A stretch of 64,000 nucleotides of DNA from Macrobrachium rosenbergii (taxonomy: Eukaryota > Arthropoda > Malacostraca > Decapoda > Palaemonidae). This document shows positions 38,351 to 51,621 of the stretch, piece after piece. A program made the position numbers and the translations under genes. The stretch is from assembly GCF_040412425.1 (NCBI RefSeq), contig NC_089795.1, positions 78,191,163 through 78,255,162 of the forward strand. Direction: 5' to 3'. Position 1 is the stretch's first letter. Each line of letters starts with the position of its first letter. Under the pieces are notes generated by a model. The model was not told where the DNA came from, searched no databases, and saw only the letters and a program-made list of their open reading frames with translations.

Positions 38351-40304
38351 CAGTGTGTGTATGTGCTCACGATTATTTGTTCAGACAGACGTAGATTTAC
38401 CCGTTACACTTACATTTTCATACATATTCAACTTAGGCCACTAATTTTATACATATTCATCCAAGGCCATTAATTTCATACATATTTAACTGATGCCACA
38501 CTGATACTGGCTAAAAAAAATTCACAAAGGAGCCTAAAACAGACTAGTGCCAAAAAAGTATAGTAATCTGAATATAAATATTAAATAGTGTATGGCCTCA
38601 CCTGCAGCCAACCATACACCAAACTTGTCGCACAAAACCTAAAAATGAAATCAACAAGAGCTACCAGTCCAAATAACATTTTGTTGGCTTATATCCACCA
38701 CCTTCTTCCAGTCTCATAAGAACTGATGGCATTCAGAACTCATCAGAACAACCAATTCTTTGCACAGAGATGCAATCCTGAGTGTAACCTTTTGCACGAT
38801 TTTTAAAACCGAGTAAATGGTTGAGGTGAGAATCCCAAATTTCCTTTCAACAATAGGATGGGGAAGGCACTGAACAGACAAAGAGAGATATTAGTTGAAT
38901 TAACTTTAATAACCTATTCAGACACAGTTTTAGCTATCAAAACCACTGTCAAAATACTTAATACCCCATCAGATTATTTTAGTAGCAAAATTATCTATTT
39001 AACCATTTACTTTGCTAGAGACTTAATTTTCATCCTTTGCTACTCACTTGCTTGACACGCAAATCTATTCAACATTAGCATGAGGCTCAGCAAAACAAAA
39101 ATGAACAGAGGACACGCCCGGCAAATATCACTGTCAACGCAACGCAATTGAATAAACCATCAACTCGTCCGAGCGCTTTGGACTGTTTTGGTTTGCTGAT
39201 GCGGATCAGACCGACTTTTAACACGCGAGGAATGATCTTAATGGAATCTTTGGGGAATTCATATGAAAGCTAAATGAAGATCGTTGCAAATCACGGCCTA
39301 AAAATAATGGAAGTGACAGATGATGTACGATGATGAATAATAAAATCGTGGCCACTGAGGAGGTTCACTGAATAAGCACACAGCGCTTGTTGAAGAGGGT
39401 TTCAAAATCTAATGGAATGAAAAGTAATGATCTTCGTGGCATTAGTTTTCATAAAATTTTTGTTGTCTTTGCTTTCATTTCATAATTGTAGCGTACAACT
39501 CTTTAAAAATTATTTAATTTTATGTGATTCATATTACTGGCAAAAACAATTCTCCACCCAACATAGGTTTTTGTACCAAGAACGACAAAAATTCGTAACG
39601 TTAAATTCTGACTATAATGGCTAAGGTAGTAACGAAATTATTGACGAAATTTCTTCTTTCTAACAGGCCGATGTCAGTATAGGGACAACACATCAATGCC
39701 CCAGAACCTTTCTGTTCAGCATCTGAAACTGCATCCGGTTACTAAGTATCGGCTAAAGGGTAGGATGAGACTACCTCACATTACAGCTACCTCCAGGTCC
39801 CTCTTGGGCATTATGTAGTACCTGTAAAACTCCCTTGCTATGGTGAAGCTCTAATGCCTTAGGAATGGATATTTAGTCGAAGTATGAGGTTATACTTGAA
39901 GAGAGTTAGGCAGAACAGGATTTCAAAAGTTTGTATTTTTTTTTTTGCAATAAGATTATAAGGCAATGGGGTAAAAAACTCATAAACCTATTCTTTTGGG
40001 GATTTTCTCATAACACGAAGTGACGAAGATGCTCTAATTCAATTTCCTATATTCCTAAAGGAGTGAATGTGTGGCTGCCATGGACCTCTGATGGAAGCTC
40101 ATGCGCCATTTAAGGGGGATTTTCTTCTACCGTGGGGCCCACAACATTTCACTCAGCACACATCTACTTTTGGACACATTATATTTATATCACAAGAATA
40201 CTGGGAAACCCTATTTACAAAAAGATTAGCAGCCTCAACAAAATGAACACATCTGAGGTATGTGGTTGACACTGACCTCAAGGGAAAGAAGCTCGCCAGA
40301 AAAA
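38351..40304. other. No gene recognised
   Basis: Unique sequence. A short triplicate motif (TTCATACATATTcAAC-type, each about 30 bases apart) lies at 38417-38490. Nothing coding is recognised. Confidence 0.35.
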
Positions 40305-41420
40305 AAATAAATAAATAAACAGAGACTACGGCAGAATTAACAGAGATGTAATGTGGTTGATGAGGATTTATAGTATAGAAGATAATTTGTCAAGAAGGAT
40401 TAAAAAGTTCTATGATAGAAGCGAATCCTGTTAGAATATGTAGACGGAAGATCGGGTGGTTTGTTATAAAAGTGGTTCTGACACAGTCGCGATGTCTCCA
40501 TGTCTCTTTAACCTTTTCAGTCACTTGGCTTTTGCAAGTCCTGGCTGTTCATGAGACAATGTTATGTGATATTTTGCTTTGTTCTCTTTCTGCGAAGTTA
40601 CCATTTATGCTATAATACTCATTCTGGTGTCATTTTAGACTAAAATTCTTGTATTTTATTGTAGTATTTTCTTAAAAAAAAAAAAAGAAGAAACATAACA
40701 TTAGTGATTTTGAGGTTGGATGCAAGATGACACATTAGTGTCAGCAGTGATCCTAAGGGTCGATACCTTCATGTATGGAGTGCTGCGAGAAAGAAAAAAA
40801 AAAAACGGTAGATGTAAGTGAAGCGTAAAAAAAAAAAAAAAAAGAAACCCGTAATTGTTCATGGCCGATATATATAGAGCGGACACCGTGGAAAGCAGTG
40901 AAGAGCCTGAAAGTATGTGTAATAGAAAAAGTCGAAAATACATGAAAATATAGAATGAGTTTATCGGGGTAAACACCCACCAGGAAGCTAGAACAATGTA
41001 TGGGAAAATAAACTGTGGATGTATGCTGGCGGATGATTTGAATGGGTTGAAAAATATGGAGATACAAGAAGTTGTAAAAGGTTAGCAAACGTGACAGGAT
41101 GAATCAGAGGCTCTTGGAATGTTCTGGTTAGGTGGAAAGAAGACTACAATAGGTTGGTGGTTCGAGCATCATTCGGATTATTAAGAGGAGAGTAGAAGGC
41201 GGAGACCAAGAAGGTTCTGGATATACCGAGTGGAGGATTTCTGGAAAGGAACATGGTAAATATCCAGGAGGAGTAAGGATGTTGGCTTGATGTAGAAGAA
41301 TGACACACATGGATGAATTATACAGTATTTTGGGGGTTCTGATGGACTGTTAATGGACCTCCTGTGTAAATATACTTGTATATTGTGGAAGTTTTCCGCA
41401 GAAAGGCTCATCTACGATTC
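40305..41420 (+). mobile_element. Degenerate RTE-like non-LTR retrotransposon (RT to C terminus)
   Basis: Plus-strand translation around 40318-40530 gives RT-like blocks broken by stops: DYGRINRDVMWLMRIYSIED, then RIKKFYDRSESC, then MSPCLFNLF (family form MSPWLFNLF). About 600 bases later, 41100-41330 gives the C-terminal pattern WKEDYNRLVVRA, LERNMVNIQEE and CWLDVEE. The order matches RTE-like elements of crustaceans as I know them. The YADD-bearing palm segment is not recognisable, and A-runs (40675-40685, 40794-40804, 40825-40842) interrupt it. The copy is dead. 3' non-coding sequence probably runs to about 41510. Confidence 0.65.
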
Positions 41421-41510
41421 AGCTGTGACATGTATGAATGAAGCAGTGAACATTATTTTTTTTTCTCTCCAGCCAACCCCTGCTAAAATCAAGGGCTTAA
41501 TGTTGAAAAA

Positions 41511-42031
41511 TACGTATTTACATATCCCACATTAGCAAAAGAATCCAATTAAATATGAAAATTCACCAAAATTAATGTAGCCTCATGTGCCACAGGAGGA
41601 ACGTCATCTGCATACACTGTTCGTGGTTAGGAAACAATATCCTGAGGAGCTTCAGATTTTCAGAAGCCAATATCTTCCAACACGAACATAAAGCAACATG
41701 GATATTACAGTATTTATGTCCACCTCATCCATATCCCCTGAAAAAAAAAATCGCATAAAAAGGAAAAAGCGACAAAAGAGGGACCATGAACTATTTCTGT
41801 CCCACATAAGCCGCTCTATTACATAACAACCTTCTTCTTCCAATCCCACTGAAACTGAACGCAATCACAGACCTCTGAGCGACAAATCCCTTATCATTAT
41901 CTACCGTCATTGAAGGCTCTTAACCCTAAAATAGACCACAAGTATCCTTGGGTACGCTCTTTAAAATCCTACGCTGAGAATCCTACATTCACCTAACATG
42001 ACTGATGATGATCTGAAGTAAGGATAAAAGA
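41511..42031. other. No gene recognised
   Basis: Unique sequence between the retrotransposon relic and element C copy 3. Confidence 0.35.
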
Positions 42032-42413
42032 AACAAGTAAAACATGCGCCGAAGTTTCTTCGGCGCAATCGAGTTTTCTGTACAGCCGCTACAGCGTATA
42101 ATCAAGGCCACCGAAAAAAGATCTATCTTTCGGTGGTCTCGGTAGAAAGTTGTATGAGCCGCGGTCCGGTGGTGGCCTGTCTTACATCGTTGCCAGACGC
42201 ACCATTATGGCTAACTTTAACCTTAAATAAATAAAAACTAATGAGGCTAGAGTGCTCCAGTTTGGTATGTTTGATGGTTGGAGGGTGGATGACTAACATA
42301 CCAAGTTGCAGCCCTCTAGCCTCAGTAGTTTTTAAGATCTGAGGGCGGACAGCAAAAAGTGCGGACGGACAGACAAAGCAGGCACAACAGTTTTCTTTTA
42401 CAGAAAACTAAAA
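42032..42413 (+). repeat. Element C copy 3
   Basis: This copy is about 382 bases. The 5' hairpin is perfect here (TGCGCCGAAG/CTTCGGCGCA with a TTT loop), as is CCACCGAAA/TTTCGGTGG. The 5' AGTTTTCTGTA is exactly complementary to the 3' TACAGAAAACT. A ~20-base block present in the other two copies, after GAGCCGCGGTCC, is deleted. The long stem lies at about 42233-42332. Confidence 0.87.
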
Positions 42414-42460
42414 GTAACACGTGCATAAGTGGCAAAATTACATACATGCGCATATATAAT

Positions 42461-43064
<604 letters not shown>

Positions 43065-43065
43065 C

Positions 43066-43131
<66 letters not shown>

Positions 43132-43152
43132 GTAAATAAATAAATAAATAAA
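43065..43152. repeat. (AAT)n then (AAAT)n microsatellite
   Basis: About 22 AAT units followed by five TAAA/AAAT units. Confidence 0.97.
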
Positions 43153-44159
43153 ATTAGGAAGTGCAGCACCTAAAATTTTTTACCTCTTTGAAAGAAATAA
43201 AACGCATAAAATGTAAAACTATAAAACAACCGGCCACTCTTTATTTCATATACAAAACTAAGCAAATAAAGCTAACAAAATAGTAATCACTGGCAACTTA
43301 CATTTAATTATTTTATTTTTTTACAAAACTAGGCAGGATAAAAGACACAAATTAGGGAAAACTGGCAATTTCCTCTCCCGACCACACTCATTCAAACAGT
43401 TAAAACAGATGAAATGGGAACCTCAGGTAACTATGATTTCCCAAAAACTTCGACAAAAGTGTATGAAATCAAATCAACAGACAACTTCCATTTCAGACGA
43501 AAACGACTGAAATCAAAAGGAATGAAAGAGGTACCACTCGAGACTTTTATATCCATACAAACTCGGCTAAAAAAAAAAAAAAAAAAAAAAAAAAAGTCAA
43601 AATACAACAAATCAATTTACAACTCCGGTTTTCGGCGAAACTCTTCAAAACAAAAGTAAAAAAAAAAAAGAAGGATGCACTAACAACTTTCAAAACTAAG
43701 CGACATACAACGGATAAATTGGAAGGTCGAGCAACTTTATTTTGTTATGACCTTAGACTAAATACAGCCGAAGTAACAGCTTACGACAACTTCCTCCTAC
43801 CCACATTTTGGAACTGAATATGAAGGACTGGTGATGCTGAGCCGATTCGCTTATATCAAACCGTGAACAAAAATTTATCGATTCCTCCTGGACTTTAAAG
43901 GAAAGCTAGCGGAAGATTCATCGGCTTGGGAAAAGAGAGACGCCAAATGAGGAAGGATGTTCATAACATTGGAAGGTTCTGCGAATAAGTCTAAAGTGTT
44001 AATTTTCATTTCCTCTCTTTTACACACACACACATACATATACACATGTATAATATATATATATATATATGCATGTGTGTGTTTACACTATGACTCCAGT
44101 AAAATAACATGTACAAATACGTACGTAGAGCAACTGTAAACCTAATATTACTTAAGCTT
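43153..44159. other. No gene recognised; poly-A at 43569-43595
   Basis: AT-rich sequence with a 27-base A run and a short (CA)n-(TA)n cluster at 44024-44082. Confidence 0.35.
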
Positions 44160-44214
44160 TAGTAATATCTACAATGCAGTACATGAGGTGCAATGACGGC
44201 ATAAACCCCCTACG
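44160..44214 (+). repeat. Element A 3' fragment
   Basis: AGTAATATCTACAATGCAGTACATGAGGTGCAATGACGGCA aligns with the 3' end of the copies at 16711 and 52880. The rest is absent. Confidence 0.6.
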
Positions 44215-46028
44215 GATACTCGATGAGCGTCATAATGCCCTGATATTGTCTCGAGAATTGCAACATCCGTTGCAATATTCAAAGCAGTTAATGTTGAGCA
44301 ATCTGGGCTTCGAACGTAATTCATATTAGAAGTCCTGCCGAGAGAGACCTGTAGTATTACAGAGAAGGTTATATTATTGTTAAATGTACAGGAAAGTTTA
44401 CATGGATATACCCCCACCTATATGGACATAAAGGAAGGTAACTATAATAAGGATTACTCGTGAATATTGATAATTTTAACTCTTGGCTTCATACAGCTCA
44501 TGCGAGTCAAACATAGAGTAATCACTATATTCTCATTCAATGAGAAAGAATGCAGAATGAGAGAGAATGAGAACACAGTGATCACTCAAACAATTTTATA
44601 TTGCCATAACCGTCTCGTATAAACTGCCACTGAATATTTGGGTACACAACGACAGAACTCTCAAGAACATTATTTTGGTTTAGATCATCGTCATGCCTCA
44701 GTGTACCAGCTATTCTCATGAATACATCGATTTTCGATATCAGCGTATTTCATCGAACTTCCAAAAACTCGAGAGATTTCTTCCTTTAAAGTAAAAGCAG
44801 ACTGAACGTCAACGTTGTCTCTTCAAAAATCTACAAGGAAAGGAGATAACGAAATAGCCACGCCAACGTAAAGGACATAAAGGCACAGTTTTCCATCGTT
44901 TACAATCAAGATCTGCATCAAAGTTTGACGTTCAATACCGCTCAATGATTACGAAATACGAAGTCTGTCGTCATCTGAAAACCATCCTGCTGGGATTTGG
45001 GTAAGGATCTGCAAGCAATTCAAAATAAGTGTACATTTAAATATTCACACTTCCTGTTAATCTTGAGAGTCATCGTAGATAAATTGTGAATTCATTGCAT
45101 TAGCTTTGATCGGTTAAGCTTAACAACGAAGTGGATACCAGCAATAATTTTTCGATCTTGTACCTCGAGAAACGTAATAAAGACTCAGCACTTTCTTAAA
45201 AAATTCCTTGTAAACATTTCTCTAACTATTTCATCTGAATAATAAAAATATATTACCCAGGAGAAATCAAACTGTATAGGATGATTAAGTTCTTAAGATA
45301 CATCAATGAAATACTTTCTCCACCTGACAATGCAGTTTCTATTGCACACTTTTCATTGCTAATCCCAATACAAGTGAAATTCGCTCTGCCTGAAATATCA
45401 TCGCCTTATGAATCGTGATATTCCGAAAGTCCAGTCACTGGAGAGCAAATGAAGGAGGAATTTATTTCCATCTTTCTTTATTTTCTGTATGAAAATCGAT
45501 GGGATAGGACCGACTACCTGTGTGCAGCCTAGTTTTGAATGGAAAATTAAATGAGGAAGGAGAGGAATTAGGCTTAATCATGGAGTAAGATATAAAACCG
45601 CCTTTTTATAAATGGAAGGCTATGAATCGAGGAAAACAGAATTACGGGAGAATTCCATAAGCTGGTAGTAGATGGTAATAAAGTAAATCACCAAGCAACA
45701 ATCTAACAATATCTGATCTGATCACAGAACTCTTGCTGACTGTGCATACTTTCACGTACCCAGAAAGTAATTGAACTTGGAATTTGATTGTAACAAACTT
45801 CATAACACAAACACTGATGTTTCACATAAACCAGTACTCTGTAAATGTGTCCACGCTGCACTTACAGTCTTCGATATGATTCAGTGTGATGCTCTGTATA
45901 AGTTAAAACCTGAGCAATCTCTCTTAACGTGAACAGAAATGTGGATTATTTGGTTAGCTTTGATACCTTGTGAAGCGAATGATAATCTCACTAAGGCATT
46001 ACGCGAAACTTTGAATTATTACTGCTGT
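44215..46028. other. No gene recognised
   Basis: The longest apparently repeat-free stretch in the window. No exon, family or structure is recognised. Confidence 0.35.
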
Positions 46029-46029
46029 T

Positions 46030-46055
<26 letters not shown>
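46029..46055. repeat. (CT)n microsatellite, short
   Basis: About 26 bases of CT. Confidence 0.9.
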
Positions 46056-46062
<7 letters not shown>

Positions 46063-47097
46063 TCCATCTATTTCACTGAGCTGTAAAACAGTAGGACGAA
46101 GTTTAACTTTTCTCATCCTGCAATACAATCATTATGAGAAATTATTCAGACCCATTTTATAAAAAGTATTCTAATCCTATATGCAATGGGAAAAAATTAT
46201 CACCTGGCAACTAACCACTTGGGTGTGGGTGTTCGAGCCCTGAATCAATGCTCAAGAAAGCAAGAAAGTCAAATCCAGCTCAATTCTCCTCTTCTGCAAC
46301 AGAAGTTGAAAGGATTCAAGTAGACCATAAAATTATACGGACCTCTGCTAACTGGTATCAGATGTTAAATTCAATATTAATCTTGGAACTGAAACGAAAA
46401 CAAATAATTCTGGGGTTAACAAGTAGACTACATCAAGTTCTTCTAAAACCGTAGCTCCTTCAGATATTAGTCTCTTAAATATCACTGGGAAGATACGATA
46501 GTCTTTCCTCAAAAGTAAAGTGACAGTGTCAGAAAGTTAATCAACTCTTTAACAGCTGTTTAAAAAGTGTGCGCGTATGAAACTAAGAAAAATAAGCAAA
46601 TTAACAATGAAGCTCAAGAAAAACAGGGATGGGGCACGCACAACCTTAAAAATGATAATCACGTTAAGAAAAGTTAATGTTAACTACGGTAGGTTTCACC
46701 TGCTATGTGAAATGGGAAAAAAGGAAAATATTGGCAACCTCACCCTTTGTATGTGTAGTTATATATATACAGTATATATATATACACACACACGCACACA
46801 TGTATATATATCGGCACTGCCCAGGAAAACTCTGAATGACAACCAATAAACTCTCTCTCTCTCTTCTTCTTAACAGCCCCTCTCACTCTCTCCCTTTCCT
46901 GTTAAGATGGTTGCTTCAATTACAGTGCCCCACATTTTTGACATTTGATATTTCACCCCTTCTCACCCACCATTCCCACTGGGGCTAAACTTGGACTTAA
47001 AGGGCATTGGGAGTGTCACTATTCATCTCAGTGACCTCGAGAACTATGGATTAGACACTAACATCTGTTGTTTTTTTTATATTTTTACATGTCACCC
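46056..47097. other. No gene recognised
   Basis: Unique sequence with short (TA)/(CA) runs at 46760-46810. GTTCGAGCCC at 46229 is an isolated box B-like string. Confidence 0.35.
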
Positions 47098-47330
47098 CCT
47101 TCCCATCCCGACACCCTTTGGTGCCAGTGATGTCTTTTCCAGATAGTAAGTCTTAGGAATACCGAAATGAGGTATGATACACCCTTAGAGTTTATCTAGT
47201 TATTAAGTCTATGGTAGCAGAAATTAGGCCCTGTTCCAGGGTGTGTCTTCCCATCCCAACCCCTTGTGGTGCCCTTTTGGTGCCAGTGATGTTGCACCCC
47301 CAACAGTATTGTCTTCCAAGATAGTAAGTC
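47098..47330 (+). repeat. Diverged direct repeat with ~150-bp period
   Basis: TTCCCATCCCGACACCCTTT...GGTGCCAGTGATGT...AGATAGTAAGTC at 47098-47150 recurs at 47248-47330 with an inserted GTTGCACCCCCAACAGTATT. It is probably a remnant of a satellite or a duplicated element. Confidence 0.6.
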
Positions 47331-47420
47331 ATATATACTGTTTGGTTGAAATTGTTGATGCATTTCAGAATTATGCTGGAACATACACGCACATACATAT
47401 AGACATCCATTTATATATAT

Positions 47421-47421
<1 letters not shown>

Positions 47422-47480
<59 letters not shown>
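47422..47480. repeat. (TA)n microsatellite
   Basis: About 58 bases of TA followed by GATAGATATA decay. Confidence 0.97.
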
Positions 47481-47484
<4 letters not shown>

Positions 47485-48352
47485 TAGATATATAGATATA
47501 TAAAATTATGTTGAAGATACTGATAGCATGCTTCTGTTCTACCGCTAACTGAACTGAGTCATTACATCCACTTATTTCATAAATCAAACATTTCTCCTCA
47601 CTTTAAGGTTGTACAAAAAACCTATTTCTCAGGGGTATCATAAAAACATTGCTCTCAGGACCGAATATCCAATTTTCATTTCTTATCGGAGGTCACCATT
47701 CTATCCGATTTCCATTCAGCGCATGACTCTGATCTTTCTTTCTTTACATCTCCGTCAGGAATTTTCATTAAATAATTAGTTTTTAATCACTCTAAAATGT
47801 AATTATGCGACGGTGGTGAAACCCTTCGCAAATATTTTGTTCGTTTCTTCATACAATGAATGGTTTTCTATTCTTTCCTCTTCCCTGCCATGAAGACAAT
47901 GCTCCTCCCTCTTCCTCTTTGTCTCTGTGCTTTGATTAAGAGGAGTGGCAATCCCATAAGGGAAACCAAAATTAGTAAACCAAATCAAGCATCCCCTGCG
48001 AATATTTTGTTTCTGTCCCCGACATAAAAAACACACACACAAAATAAAAAACAAACGCTAGGATCGTAAATATTCCTCTCCAGACCTCACTCGAGTCTGG
48101 GAACCAATGCATCCTTTGGCCTCATCTCTAAAAAGCTCCAGGGACAATATTTGCACTTGGCAAAGCCACGTAAACTATGATATGGATAGCGTTCAGGATT
48201 CAGGATATCAGGAGACGTCATTTCCTAGAATAAATAGTATGGATATGTATGCAGATACATATGCATGAGATGCATATACGAGAAGCGTTTTTCTGCAATT
48301 TTCTAGACTCTAGAATTAAACTTTAGAGAACCATTAAAGTTACCTCCATGTC

Positions 48353-48353
<1 letters not shown>
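47481..48353. other. No gene recognised
   Basis: Unique sequence. An 83-codon minus-strand frame at 47803-48054 has no recognised domain. Confidence 0.35.

Positions 48354-48354
<1 letters not shown>

Positions 48355-48409
<55 letters not shown>
48355..48409. repeat. (GA)n microsatellite
   Basis: About 55 bases of GA on the plus strand. Confidence 0.97.
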
Positions 48410-48411
<2 letters not shown>

Positions 48412-49393
48412 CACAGGTGACCTATTTTAACCTGCAACGGACGAGAACCTTAAAAAGAAGGAAGATCTTTATCCCTCACATTAATGATAATTGTTTGTGC
48501 GAAGTGGATCATATTCTTTCCTTCCTAATTAACCAATCTGACGGAAAGGGTTTTAATTTCTCCCTTTTCTAAAATTATTGTTGATTTTGAACATGCCACC
48601 TTTTCAGAGGAGGGTCTATCTTTCTTTACTCTTCTCTTGTTTCTTTTTGCTTTTCTGTTCCACTGTGTCAGCATCACACTCCCTTCATACTCTTATTTCG
48701 CAAATCATTGCATTCATCTTGAAAAGCAGTTTCAAATCTTATTAATTTCCCACCAATGCAAAAGAGACCTAATAAATTTTCTTATATTCAAAATATTGAT
48801 TCCCTTTACTATACAGTCAATGCCTTCATCAGCACTAATTTACAAGAGACTTGAACTATTTTGAGCATGAACGACAACATTTTCTGGGACAATGGAGATA
48901 ATTTCACACCAAGTCTCAGCATCACACGCAATAACCAAGTCGTAACGACTTGCAGCATAAACGCTCTATGGGACATAACTCAATTTCGAACTTTGCATCG
49001 GAACCCGGGCATAATTAGGCGCCCATGGCAAGCCACCGCATAAACAAAGGCTTCCTAAAATCTCAAATCTGGGACACTGAACTTCATTTGAATCCCCAAC
49101 TTTCAGTAAAATAAGATAAAAATACCAAAACAGGACGATAGGTAAACGACGACTTCTCCGAATATTCTGGGACACGAGAATTAATTTCTAATTTAACATC
49201 TATATTATGGCACGATTAAGCTCTCACAACAGAACTCCAATTTAAGTGAATATTTCCTTATTAGAGCAATTTGATTTCAAGGAAAAATGTGGTTCCAGGA
49301 ACGCATTCTCGACTGACGATGAGTTTCTAAGACGGGAAGATATGAAACGTCCCTCCGCACGAAACAAGAAGCAGCGATGATGATGATGATGAC

Positions 49394-49396
<3 letters not shown>
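48410..49396. other. No gene recognised
   Basis: Unique sequence ending in a short GATGATGATGATGATGA run immediately before a GA tract. Confidence 0.35.

Positions 49397-49397
<1 letters not shown>

Positions 49398-49443
<46 letters not shown>
49398..49443. repeat. (GA)n microsatellite
   Basis: About 46 bases of GA on the plus strand. Confidence 0.97.
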
Positions 49444-49448
<5 letters not shown>

Positions 49449-49958
49449 CAGCAAACTGATTTTAATTCTTTAGCGTCGAGGCAAGAAAGGGATAGCAAGT
49501 CTTCGGTATTATAAAAGATACGCCATCAATAAAATTCGCAAGCTTTGTGAGACAACAGCAATAACAACTTGAACGATATCACTAAAAGCATTGGTATGGC
49601 AACAAAATTAAATATACATAATGCACTTTGCTGCGATTACAGCTGACATATTTTCTCAAGGCTTGAATCAAGTCCCCGTTTTTAAAAACCAACACGCCAA
49701 TACAATTAATCACACAGAAATTTAAAGCGAAATACACCCCATTTCTCCACCAGCCAACATCTTTTTCTTATTTATATCGGAATAAAATATTTTCTTTACA
49801 GTACTGTTTCCAAAGGATTCCTTCATTAACGTAATGTATTTGAGGCACCTGGCAGCATTCAGCTATCGGATAACAATTTTTAATTTGTTTTTGTAAAACT
49901 GTGTTCCTTCCATAATATCCTTTCAGCCAATGCTGTATCATTCCCGCCCCGCCCCACT

Positions 49959-49993
<35 letters not shown>

Positions 49994-50490
49994 ACCAGGC
50001 GGTGAAAGTAATGCCGTCTACCTGACGGCGCGGCTGGAAGAACGACTGCACCAGCTGCCAGGAACTGACGGGAAAACTCCTTCATTTCACACTGCGTGAA
50101 ATGTTGACATCAAAGTCACGTTCGCTGGTTTTATTAATTCGTGGAATTCGCGTTGGTGTCTCAGTATTTTTTCTCCTCTTCGTTTATTAATTTCTGCTTT
50201 TTCCTTCCAATTCGATTGCATTCTCGCCTCTTTAATAGACATTGACCTTGGACTTTTCCTCATAGGAAGTTCTTGCCTCTTTTGTATCTCACTTTAATTT
50301 AGATAAACAGAGGTTTTATTTCTTAGTTTTATTATTTTCTTCTATGACACCGTACTCTGGATATTTAATTTTGTTGGAGTTTTTCTTTTTATTTTTAAGT
50401 CTCACTGCTTTATCTAATTCACACAGACTTCCTCACAATCTCTCAATAACAATAACCGAAAAGCCCCCTTAATGGTGGGGGGGAGGGGGG
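49444..50490. other. No gene recognised; poly-A at 49961-49992
   Basis: Unique sequence with a 32-base A run and a G-rich string at 50474-50490. Confidence 0.35.
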
Positions 50491-50850
50491 CGCTGTTAGT
50501 GCACCTCACGCCGCGCTGTAGTGATGCACTGTATTCATTATTAAAAGGTGTTTGCATCGCCTCTTTGGCCCCTACCTGTGCCCACTTTTTTAGCCTTTTA
50601 CTTTACCTCTATTCCCTATTCCTTTCTTCAATCTTGCTATCTACCCTCTATTTCTTTTTAGTGCAGCTGTGGGGTTTTCTCCCAGCTTCACCTTCAGACC
50701 ATTGTGCTTCAGCGCCTTTATTTCCTGGATCTCTTGAATTTGCTGTCCAACCACCCTAACCCCTCCTTGTTTGCTGTCTTAGGAGCTGAATGGCCGAAAG
50801 TGCCCCTTCAGTGCTTGGCATTAGCGCTTAAATTTCATAATAAAATCAAA
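50491..50850 (-). repeat. Element A copy on the minus strand
   Basis: GCTGTTAGTGCACCTCACGC, CTCTTTGGCCCC, a pyrimidine-rich middle and TTCAGTGCTTGGC follow the reverse order of element A. Divergence is higher than among the plus-strand copies. Confidence 0.6.
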
Positions 50851-51494
50851 TAACTGAAGCACCTACGTAAACTTGAAAAAAAAATTAGTAACGGTAAATG
50901 CTCAAGTTCTTGAATCTCGTTATCACAGGTCATTCGCCCCAGCACACCCACAACCGCCACTTCCCTCAAACATATTGAAACATCTGTAAAATTTCCTTCG
51001 TTGTTCTTTCACACAATCAAATCTCAATCTCTCGAGGAGGAGATATGCTACACAAAGGGATTTTACCCTAAGCGCCTTCGTGCGTATTTGTGTGGGAAGG
51101 TGCTACTCAAATATCGGATTATGGATTTCCAGTAGGGCATTCCATACTCCCGTCATCTAAAGCTCTGCCTTTGATGTGTGAACAGAATCTCTTTCTACCT
51201 CCTCCCTATCTACCTCGCTCCAGTATCGGAGATAACGCAGATTCGGTGATTATATAAACACACAATATGGATATTCAGCGATATTTGTAGATGACTATCT
51301 CCCGGAGCGCCTACTTATAACATACGATAAAAAGAGTGACTAACATATTTATAAAGTTCATTATGGCCAAATGCACTCAACAAACTCTTAGGTCTAGTGT
51401 AAAATGTTTTTACAGCACAAAGTTCTGAAAAAAAATTATTATTATTACTATTATTATCAAAAAATACTCATAGCAGCAGGAGTCTTCAAATGGA
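50851..51494. other. No gene recognised
   Basis: Unique sequence with a short TTA/TAT cluster at 51437-51460 just before the inverted repeat. Confidence 0.35.
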
Positions 51495-51621
51495 GAAACA
51501 AATCCACAGTTATGTATATGTGCATATATTTAAAGATGGACCTGTACAGAGAGCTTTCGGGAATCTGTACAGATCTATCTTTAAATATATGTATACATAT
51601 ACATAACTGTGGATTTGTTTC
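51495..51621. mobile_element. 127-bp near-perfect inverted repeat (fold-back element)
   Basis: Arms of about 58 bases begin GAAACAAATCCACAGTTATG and end CTGTACAGA, around a short GAGCTTTCGGGAA loop. The arms differ by a two-base gap and about two mismatches. There is no ORF. The element sits between TTA-rich tracts. It looks like a fold-back or MITE-like insertion, and a hairpin RNA origin is possible. Confidence 0.8.
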
